From assembly GCA_946803715.1 (NCBI GenBank), contig CAMPET010000126.1, positions 29,781 to 61,542 on the forward strand: a stretch of DNA of 31,762 bases, in the 5' to 3' direction. Below are positions 1 through 9,086 of this stretch, piece after piece. The notes beneath the pieces are model-generated. The model worked only from the letters and a program-made list of their open reading frames with translations. It ran no database searches and was not told the origin of the DNA. Positions within the stretch are counted from its first letter, which is position 1. Each line of letters opens with the position of its first letter. The stretch is from Beroe ovata. Its lineage: Eukaryota > Ctenophora > Nuda > Beroida > Beroidae. The position numbers were made by a program, and so were the translations under genes.

Positions 1-120
1 TGTGTGTGTTTGTGTGTGTGAGTGTGTTTTTGTTTGTGTGTGTGTGTGTGTGTGTGTTTGTGTGTGTTTGTGTTTGTGTTTGTTTGTGTTTGTTTGTGTT
101 TGTTCTGAGTGTGTGTGTTT
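1..120. repeat. (TG)n / TTTG microsatellite
   Basis: Imperfect TG and TTTG tract at the start of the window. Reading frames through it are low-complexity Cys/Val strings and are not genes. Confidence 0.95.
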
Positions 121-150
121 GTTTTGAGTGGGGATGTTATGTGTGTGCAG

Positions 151-273
151 ATGTTGAAAAATACTCAAGAGAAGACAGTGATTCATAAGCTTCTCGATGA
201 TGACTATATTTCGAGTAAGGCACTGAAAAAACTAGTAGACAAGAGAATGATATACGTTCACTGCGCGCCATAA
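151..273 (+). CDS. Possible 3'-terminal coding exon, unknown gene
   Basis: A splice acceptor-like GTGTGTGCAG ends at 150 and is followed by an open frame of 40 codons to TAA at 271-273. The peptide (MLKNTQEKTVIHKLL..., ending DKRMIYVHCAP) is charged and has ordinary amino-acid composition, unlike the repeat before it. It looks like the helical C-terminal end of a larger protein, perhaps winged-helix-like, but I do not recognise the family. The rest of the gene would lie left of the window, with the TG tract in its last intron. It could instead be a chance frame, since 40 codons is short. Confidence 0.3.
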   Translation: MLKNTQEKTVIHKLLDDDYISSKALKKLVDKRMIYVHCAP

Positions 274-655
274 TTGGTCAATTACACGCAGCGCGGTGAT
301 TGGCTGTTGCTATACGCAAAGTTATATCGGGTAGTTACTAATTGAGCTCCCCGGTGGTTTGATTGTGCTGTCAGATTTTGACCATTTTCCAATCAAGTAA
401 TTGAGTAACAATTGCAAACTGAACAGCATAGAGTATGTCGACAAAATGCAGTGATACTGTATAGTTCGTGGCATATCGCAAAGTGCTAAACTTGCAAATA
501 TCAAAAGTGTCATCTTACACCCTAGTTTGCAGCACACTGCCTGGCAAGTGACAGATTCTGTGAGAGAGAACTCGGAATATGTCGCTCCACCGCGCAGGGT
601 GCTCAGTGAGGCATGCAACTTTTCACACGTGCTAGTAACCATGGTGACGGACATA
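274..655. other. Intergenic, no gene seen
   Basis: AT-rich DNA between the possible exon ending at 273 and the stop codon of the minus-strand gene at 656. A 119-codon frame on the minus strand has no domain-like composition or splice support, and I did not accept it. The motif GTAACCATGGTGAC at 635-648 matches the RFX X-box consensus except at one position. Confidence 0.5.
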
Positions 656-2130
656 TCATGACTGTCGGGGCCTGTCACCATGACACATGCGCTTCAGGAT
701 AGTCCCACAATCACATCCATGCGAGCTGTATAATGATGACAAGCTGGGAATATGAAAGAGAGAGGTAATAATGACACTCTCAGTTCTCGACCACCACCTA
801 GACTTCCTACTTCCTAGTATATCACTGGGATACTGGGGATAATTACTACTCCTCACTCTCTAATACACAACAATGGGGAACGGGGGGCATAATTAGCAAT
901 GAATTATGACTCTAATGATCCTCTCATCACCACTCGCTGCGTGACTCTGTGCACCGTGACCTGCAGGAATCGGGCGATCTTGCATATTGTAACATGGTTT
1001 TGCAAGATGGTGCTAACATGGTGCAATGAGGCATTGAGGTGTTACAAGATGAATTAGCATGGTGTAATGAGGTGTTACAGCATACTCTACTCAATACTCA
1101 CTACTCATAAGTTTATTTTGGTATACTTTCCACAGATTCAGAGTGAACATAACTTCATTAAATCTGTGTTCTAAAGCATCGATATGATCCTAAACAGACA
1201 AATAGGTATATACGCATAGTATACACCCCCATGGAGTCCACACACACTCATACACACACAAACATACACACAGACACACACTCAAACACACACACTCACA
1301 CACACATATACATACACACACACGGGGACACACAAACGGGCACACACATACAGTCCACAGACACACTGACACACACACAAACACACACACAGACACAGAC
1401 ACACACAATGATACCTTGTGTTCTGGGAGATATCAGTCTTCAGATTCTGCAGCATATTCCCCTCCATTGAGTATTTTCTGAACTTCAGTGGGATAAGGGT
1501 GGGTTGTTTGCGCAGTGACTTGGACGAGGGGTTTCTGTAGTAGTAGTGTTGAGGGGGAGGGAGGTGGGCACTACCGAGTGGGTAAGTGGGAGGTGGAGGA
1601 GGGAGTGGAGTGGGATGATCTTCTTGATGGTGAGGGGTGGTCGTTACACCTCCTATTCTATCTGAAAAAGAAAGATGCTGTGGTGGTATCTTAGTGACAC
1701 TCATTTTTGTATTAAACACTTATCATGATTTCGACAATTTGACTGAAAGTAAGGTACTAGATATTTGACAGTGGTCACATTCCGTACACGCAAACCCCCG
1801 AAGGTTCTATGTCACATGATATTGATGTCTCCTGTACCGAATCATCAGCCCGAATATTACCTCGGTCTGAATGATTCAGGAGACGAAATTAATAAACGAT
1901 ATTGCCAGGATTTGTGTGTCACATTGATAGTTTATTATTATACCTGGGTGTCGATTCTCATCATTAACAACAACTGCTGCGTCTTTCTCCCCGTCATCCC
2001 ACAGTGGGTAGTTGAACACGGGGAATGTCTGAGCTAGGGGATTCCTGATCCCAGTTGTCGAGTCCTCACCGGGCTTATTAGAGTCCTCAACATCAGTCAC
2101 AGTTTCGAGTCGGGCAATGGAGTCTTTCAT
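656..2130 (-). CDS. Proline-rich protein of unknown function, three exons, 173 aa
   Basis: Exons on the minus strand are 2130-1944 (ATG at 2130), 1661-1415 and 743-656 (TGA at 658-656). Donors are GTATAA and GTATCA. Acceptors are TTTTTCAG and TATTCCCAG, both after good pyrimidine tracts. Phases 1 and 2 agree and the total is 522 nt. The N-terminal exon is acidic ([16 protein letters not shown]...), and exon 2 carries a run of five prolines followed by a Tyr/Pro-rich stretch and a basic patch. Exon 3 adds a short Cys-containing tail ([15 protein letters not shown]). There is no signal peptide or membrane segment. The large CA microsatellite at 1219-1408 lies in intron 2. I do not recognise the family. 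Exon 3 is the least certain exon, since it fits the phase by a 1-in-3 chance. Upstream in-frame stops make ATG 2130 a plausible start. Confidence 0.5.
1219..1408. repeat. (CA)n microsatellite in an intron
   Basis: Imperfect CA tract with CACAGA, CATACA and CGGG interruptions. It lies in intron 2 of the minus-strand gene at 656-2130, read as TG on the coding strand. Confidence 0.95.
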
Positions 2131-2138
2131 TGTTCTAT

Positions 2139-2152
2139 ATCACCATGGTAAC
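2139..2152. promoter_or_regulatory. X-box (RFX-like) palindrome at a gene start
   Basis: Reads ATCACCATGGTAAC on the plus strand. The right half matches the RFX consensus and the left half is imperfect (one mismatch on this strand, two on the other). It sits just upstream of the minus-strand start codon at 2130. RFX factors control many ciliary genes in animals. Binding here is inference. Confidence 0.25.
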
Positions 2153-2797
2153 AACACACGTGTTACATCCTATGTGAAGTGGGATTAACTAATTAATTAC
2201 ATTAATTATCGATGAATACACGTTATAATCACTGCGAGCTACATACACACATGTACGATGCATGATATTGCCACTGAGTGATTTACAGTGTGAAATCGCA
2301 CAGGTGGCAATGCTAGAGAGACTGCTAGTGGAAATGTAACATGCAGTTCACAAGAGCAGTCCACACTACGGTAAGACGCAAGTGGGTATTTAAAGGTGGG
2401 TACCTAAAAAGGGGTTTCCAGACATTATTATTGTAGGTCGACTCTATCACGCCCACCAGTCACACCAATTACCCAATCACACAAAATCACACATACAATA
2501 CTGAATCTTCCCACCAAGAAAAGAAAAGAGGGGAGATCTCGCAATGCTCAGTGGGAGTGAATGTGTATGGCGTCGTGGTATTTTGTCATACCTACACTGT
2601 ATAATGAAATATTACATACCTACTACAGCAATTATAACGTCAAAATGATTTACTTAGCGGTAGTAATCAAATTTGGTAAGAAAATAGACTTTTACGAGCA
2701 TCGCATTGAAGGTATTGACATTTATATCCTCAATAATGCAAGACTGTGAATGATCAGCAGTAATTCTTCTTCAACCGCTAATCAGAGGAACTTCATT

Positions 2798-2811
2798 ATT
2801 GCCATGGTAAC
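2798..2811. promoter_or_regulatory. X-box (RFX-like) palindrome
   Basis: ATTGCCATGGTAAC matches the GTHNYYATRRNAAC consensus at 13 of 14 positions (first base differs). It lies in the intergenic spacer about 670 bp upstream of the gene that starts at 2130. Confidence 0.25.
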
Positions 2812-3429
2812 ACAGGAATTTACAATGGAGTGAGAAGGAAATTTGTCGAAACAGATATTCCTTGTTCATTGGTCGCATGAACCATCCTATGCACGTGTGA
2901 TAATTGCAGTAATCATTTCGGAGTGATTTCCCCGTCATTATCAGGCAATTGTCACGCTACAAGCGAGAAACCAAGCAGTAATTCATATACAGATCAGCAA
3001 CAGCTGATACGGACAATAGAAAATACATCGATCACTAACAATTAGCTAATTAGATAATTAGATAATTAGGCAGTTATATGAGAGATACCTAGAGTAATGG
3101 AATTCATGTCACGCAGGGGTAAATCGAGCAGAAAATAGAACAGAATAACGACATCTATAGTAATCGAGGATCTCTTGATTCTCAACATGATGAACAGACC
3201 TTTGTATTGGATTTACCAGTCAGCTAAAGCAAGTAGACATGTTGTGAAGCCTATGTGTTCTGATGACGTTAATTAGGTACTGCAGAACAATATTGAGGGT
3301 AGAACAACAAAGACAAGAGACGGAATAAGAAGGGAATATGTCAATGTGCACACTCCTGAAAGGTGTGTTGCTGGGAAAAGAGTGCTCCTATATTGCACGT
3401 TGTTCAGAAGTAATTATGAGTGTCATAAT

Positions 3430-3664
3430 ATGAGTGTGTGTGTGTGTGTGTTCGTATCTGTGTGTATATGAGTCTATGTGTGTGTCTGTCTTTGAGTGTG
3501 TACTGTGTGTGTGGTCGGGTGTGTCTGTAATTGTGTCTGTGTCTCTTTGTGTCTATGTTTGTGGGTCTCTCTGTGTGTCTGTGTCTGTGTGTGCCTGTGG
3601 GACNTGTGTGTGTGTGTGTACTGTGTGTGTACGGTGTGTGTACTGTGTGTGTACTGTGTGTGTG
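3430..3664. repeat. (TG)n microsatellite with an N join
   Basis: TG-rich tract with TCTGTGT and TACTGTG variants and a single N at 3604. Frames through it on either strand are low complexity. Confidence 0.95.
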
Positions 3665-3831
3665 TTGCTAGAGTCACATTGATATAACAGTAAACTCGCG
3701 AATCACTGCTCTGTGAGAGAGTATGTATCACACACTGAGGCCCGAGAATCATGGGGCTGAGAGGGAATTTGCATATTCGGCAGATATCATGGGTAACCAC
3801 ATAAAACGGGGCAGCAGAGATTATGTCAATA

Positions 3832-4187
3832 TCAGTGAATAGAGCCGCCAAATGTATGGCATTCATGAACAATACAATTACAAAGATCTGTAGGTAGGAA
3901 CTTACATGTGCAGGGTAAGCAGTTGGTAGTACAATACAATTGATACTGATCCTGTTGGTACCTCTATCATGTATGCAGCAACAAAACAAACAACAATAAA
4001 TTCACCGACAACAAGGAAATAGGAATCAGATTTCTGAGTCCAGTGCGCTCGTGAAATGGGATACTTCTCACAACTATAGAACTATGAGTGATGAATCTTG
4101 GAGAAAAACTTTGCCAAAGACCAAATCTTTACGTAGGTAAGTGAAACCAGAAACACTTACACGTTTGTTGCAACTATCTTTGGCCAT
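3832..4187 (-). CDS. Candidate small cysteine-rich protein, two exons, 52 aa
   Basis: Exon 1 on the minus strand is 4187-4161 (MAKDSCNKR, ending at donor GTAAGT). Exon 2 is 3963-3832, opened by an acceptor ATGATAG after a T-rich tract and closed by TGA at 3834-3832. The phase is 0 on both sides and the intron is 197 bp. The product holds eight Cys in 52 residues, with spacing in exon 2 of C-x3-C-x2-C-x-C-x7-C-x-C-x4-C-x-H. That suggests metal binding or a disulfide-rich fold. There is no signal peptide in this model. Exon 2 has no usable internal ATG, so simple ORF calling misses it. A CCAAT-rich, E-box-containing stretch lies at 4460-4531, about 270-340 bp upstream. No family is recognised. 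Chance is possible given the small size. Confidence 0.3.
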
Positions 4188-4459
4188 GGAGAAAACTGTG
4201 AACTTGTGAAAACGTCGTTGAGTTTACCATCAGAGAAGACTGAGCAATGACAACTAGTAAATCGCAAAAAAGAGAAAGATCTAAAAAGTAGTAGACGAAG
4301 AAGTAGTAGCGTGTATAGCTACGAATAATTCGGCAACGTGTCAATGAACTGTGACGATCCCACAGCGTGTACAGGTTACAACTATACACACGCTCGCAGA
4401 ATACACAGCGCACACGGTCATTTCTGAAACTCGTGTGATCGAGAGTGCGCGGCGCAGAT

Positions 4460-4531
4460 ACAACCAACCAATCAGAGCGCGTGACGGCAATATCCTGCAG
4501 CCAATCAAGACCGTGTACTGAGCCACGTGAC
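4460..4531. promoter_or_regulatory. Promoter-like stretch with CCAAT and E-box motifs
   Basis: Two CCAATCA motifs about 37 bp apart and a CACGTGAC E-box lie within 70 bp in a GC-richer patch. This lies upstream of the candidate minus-strand start at 4187 and about 480 bp upstream of the plus-strand start at 5014, so either gene could use it. Motif match only. Confidence 0.3.
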
Positions 4532-5013
4532 ACACTATGAGTGAGATGGAAGGAATGTGTGTATTTGGTGTAGATTACATGTTTGCGTTGCGATCAATGT
4601 ACTTTGCAATGTATACTTGGCACATTGATTCTTCGTTGTTTGAGCGATAAGATCGATGAAACCTTCCTCTATTACATTTTTTATTCCCTTTCGTATCTTC
4701 TCGTTTACTGAACAATTTCTGTACAGTTAGTCATGAGAACTAATCTTGAAAGCGACTCAGAATTATGATTTCTGACACTCAAACCTCGAGCCGGTTTATC
4801 ACAGTTCACAATTGTAATGAGTCACCGGTTTCGGGTTTGGTTACGTATCACTTGCCAACATTCCATTTCCGCTAAAACATGTATTAATTTAAGTCCTTTT
4901 TGGAGGCATATTCATGTGTATAAGGTTTCCTTGATTTGATTATCACTTATGTCATGATCCCATTATTAAAACACTCACACGACCCATCTAGGCCGGAAGT
5001 ACAATTATAAATC
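4532..5013. other. Upstream region of the VWA gene, no gene seen
   Basis: AT-rich DNA before the start codon at 5014. No TATA box is obvious at a convincing distance, though AATTATAAATC directly precedes the ATG. The stretch around 4790-4850 carries two imperfect ACCGGTTT-type words. Confidence 0.4.
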
Positions 5014-8000
5014 ATGTCGTTGTTGTGTCTAGTTTTCGTGCTCGGAGCTGTAGTGCAGTGGTGCAGTGTACAGTGCAGCGACACTGTCACTGCAACGCGA
5101 TCATCACTGCAGAGATTAGCGTGGGAAGCAGTGTCTTCCAATATTGGGAGAAGTGGCGGACAACCGCGAGTGAGAACTAACTTCTACAAGGTGGGTGCAC
5201 TCAGAATCATTGACACCATCCACTGACACCATCCTGCAGTCACTGACACCACTCTGCAGTCGCTGACAGCATTCTGCAGTCACAGACACCACTCTACAGT
5301 CACTGAAACCATCCTGCAGTCACTGAAACCATCTCCTGCAGTCACTGACACCATCCTGTTGTCACTGACACCACTCTGCAGTCACTGACACCATCCTGCA
5401 GTCACAGACACCATCCTGCAGACACAGACACAACTCTGCAGTCACTGACACCATCCTGGAGTCATTGACACCACCCTCTAATCTGTATCTATAGGTTCTG
5501 GGTGATATTGAGAGGTCTATAGAGTATGCGGAAGCTAATCTGAGGCCAGTGCCGGCCGGAGTTCGAAGCCGATCCCTCCTTAATCTGCGGAGAGCTATTG
5601 TAGCTGCTGCCAAACGAGGCAATTACAACATTGGGCGAGAAATATTCGCCATAACAAGGTCAGACTACTTTCATGCAATTTTTTCATGCAATTGATTTCT
5701 TTGTAGGCAACACTACTATACGTTATGGCCTTATGGGATAAGATTTGTTTTTGAAGCGACTGAAAATGAAAGTATTCGTATCAATTGCGGACTTCTTCAT
5801 CCGCTCGAGTCGTTCGAGTTCGAAAAACAAAGAAAAACTAGATTGCGAACGGGAATATATCGCAAACTATATTTCCAAGACACAACTACGATATGAGTTT
5901 TGTCTTGTGGAAATTGGAATTCGAGGAATATTTCCACTATAGGGTTTATGATGATCATGAATATCATAGAGCAGAGTCTAAATTTTTCCAGCTACTGCCG
6001 GTCAGGAACTAATTATATGTCTGAGAATATAGAACTAGATCAGAATAAGTGAGTGAAGTGATTCCAACGTGGTACCTGTTAGTGCTACATCATTGTTCAC
6101 CATTTATACCTCCAGCAGATGTTTTTCTTTGGAATCCAGGAGTTAATATCCCCCTTAACGATAACTTTGCCATGATATATTTTCTCTAGGTTTGTCCTAG
6201 CGGATCAGGTATTCTGTACTAACCCATGCACTAACCCCGTAATGAACATGGTAAATTTTTAACAATCCGAGTTAAGAGAGTGATCTATAATATCACTGAG
6301 TTAAGAGAATGATTTGATATTCTCATGCGGGCTCATATTATGAATATTCTGTCCTCATATCATCATTTTGGGCGATGCCTCGTCTGAAATCGAAAGTATA
6401 AATTCTAGAAGCATACATCTCCCCATTGTTCACTAAAGAAACTATAAACTAAAGAAACTGTAAAACTAAAGTAAAACCATGTTAATTGTTTGTAAAGGTA
6501 AGGATGTATCAACTCCGCTTCTCGCAGTTGACTTTCAATGATCACTCGGCCGTGTCTGATTCAGGATCTCATACCCCGCGTACACACTCAGGGTGATTGA
6601 GGACCGGAGCTCTCTGTCGAGGTCCAGGAGACGTTACCGGAGAGCAGCAGACGATATCATCGAGTATATCAGAGTGAGTTGGTTTGAAGAGTGAGTGAAG
6701 AGTTGGTTTGAAGAGTGAGTTGGTTTGTGCGTTTGAGATCTCCGATTGTATTAAATTATTTCGGCACATTGCCAGCCTCACCGTGGGTTATCAAACAAAC
6801 AAATCTACAATGTAGATTCTACAATCTACAAGTAACCAATGTTGTACATTCATGATCTATAACTTTGTTAAAACATGTGTTAAGTTTACCTTTATTTGCA
6901 GGAGAAGATTGGTGACGAAACTTTCAACCAGTTCTTCAAAATCGAATCTTCAACGTCCCTTACCTTTGTTGTTGACACTACAGGTATGCAATTCAAAATC
7001 AAATCAAGGCATTATTTTTCAAGTTATTAACTTCATCAGATTCATCATATTCTATCCGGACAGAAATCAGACTTATTATCAGAACTTTTATTCACGATAT
7101 AAGTGATAACCTGAAAAAGTATGCAGTATATTACACACCTGTTTTCCCCAGGATCAATGCAGGAGGACATTCTCCAAGTTCAGAAGATTGTGAGGAAGTT
7201 AGCATCCCCGGATGAAGACCAGGATGGGTTTCACACCTTCCTGCTCGCTCTATTCAAGGACCCAGGTACGATTAGGGGGTGGGGCAAAANGGGCAGGAGG
7301 GGGGTTGCCCGATACTGTATTCAATATCCAGGGAAGCAAGGGGGTAGTGTAAGCCTTAGGGGAGGCGTTTTCCGGTTTACCTGTTTCTCAGACCATATAA
7401 TTTATGATCCGTGGAGGAGATTGGACATCTTCCGGGTTGAAATGGATGTTGCGTAGCTGCAGATTGTCAAGCTCACTGAGCTCGGGCCTCAGCTCTACTG
7501 TACCCGCGACATTTATATATTTCCTCGCAGAAGTTTCACCGCCAGAGACATTCTACGATAAGGGAGAGTTCCTATCTACCCTCGAGCAGATAACCGTAAG
7601 TGCTGCGGAATTTCCAATTCCATGTTATCACTGATATCGTAACTCCTCCGTACCCACTACCCTCTGTAGTCAGAGGATAATAGTATCAGCCATCAGCCCA
7701 CTCAGTCCCTCACTCACTGACTCTCTCAGTCCCCCACCCCCACTCACTCACTCTCTCACAGTCACACAGTGCCTCTTTCACCCCCTAGTCCCTCACCCAC
7801 CACTCACTCAGTCCCTCACCCCCATTCACTCACCCACACTCACCCACACTCACTCAGTCCCTCACTAACTCACCCCTACTTGCCCCCCAGTCACTCACTC
7901 CCTCACCCTCACTCACTCACTCAAACACTCGTCACTCATATACCCGGTCTGTATAATTATATTCACGCAGGTCAGCGGGGGAGGGGACTGTGATGAGATG

Positions 8001-9051
8001 GTGATGAGTGGTATTAGCGAGGGACTCGTCGAAACGGAGGCGTACTCTCCTGTCTTTGTGTTCACTGATGCTGGGAGCAAGGATATAGAGAGGATGGATG
8101 ACGTTCTATCCAATGCTAGAGTAAGTACGTTATTGAGGATCGAAATAATGTATATTGTAGGGAAAATGCTATTAATTCAAGGGTAGGGTCAGTATCACAT
8201 GTCAGTATCACATGTCAGTGTTTCTCGATTGATTGTCGATCGCTGCCATACAATCCAAGCTGACTCTCGCTATGGTCATGCTTTAGAAATAGAATGATCA
8301 TACTTTAGAAATAGAATGATCATACTTTTGAATGATTATAATTTAGAATGATCAGACTTTTGAATGATTACACTTTTGAACGATTACACTTAAAAGTGGT
8401 CATACTTTTGAATAGTTACACTTTCTTCGTAGGTCCTGTTCTCCCCTCTCTTCTTCTTCATAACACCGAGTCCCGAGTGCCAGGGATATTCGGACTTCCT
8501 GCCTTACCATGACATGGCTGATCAGACTGCCGGACAGGTTTAGCAACGATATACACCGTCTGTTCTGCAGGACGTTCTAGAATTATAGAGACGTATGGCT
8601 TATCTGAATCATTTAATTTTGCCTTTTTATGAAAAATGATATTTTAGACCGTATTCCTCACAACCGAAATGTTCACACAGGTTTTATCGATCAGTAAGTC
8701 GGAGATATACCGGCTTCAGAACTTTGTAAGGTCCACGGGTGTGGGTAGATCAGAAATAACATCAGGTAAGTTAGACCACCATGCTGTTAAATATGACATG
8801 TTCGTTACCGAGTGCAGTTTCCATGGTAACCATGTCGCCAGGCGATGAGTCGGCCAGGACTGGAGTTACCAAACGTGACACTGGCCAGATCCATGTGAAG
8901 GAGTTCTATGTCGATGACACAGTCAATAAGTTGGTCGTGACAGTGAACTTTGACTCCCAATCTGGGTAAATGTCCCTTATTAATCAACAAAGCTTCCATG
9001 GTGACAGACACACTTGAATCTCCACACACGCCACACACGCCACACACACAN

Positions 9052-9086
<35 letters not shown>

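Larger units (their letters stand above)
2131..3430. other. Intergenic, no gene seen
   Basis: AT-rich spacer upstream of the gene starting at 2130. It holds two X-box-like palindromes centred on CCATGG (2139-2152, 9 bases from the start codon at 2130, and 2798-2811). It also has a short AGCTAATTAGATAATTAG repetition near 3040-3070. The 62-codon frame at 2561-2749 is not supported by composition or splice sites. Confidence 0.5.

Noticed and set aside
1190-1719. Frames of 70-145 codons through the CA/TG repeats (here, at 3434-3989, 12129-12577 and 15131-15451)
   Set aside because: Products of dinucleotide repeats. Only the non-repeat part at 1415-1661 is kept, as an exon.
6190-6208. A 19-nt micro-exon (RFVLADQ) in VWA intron 2 with AG and GT ends
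   Set aside because: Including it shifts the frame and puts a stop into the exon at 6565-6673. Joining 5658 directly to 6565 keeps the frame.
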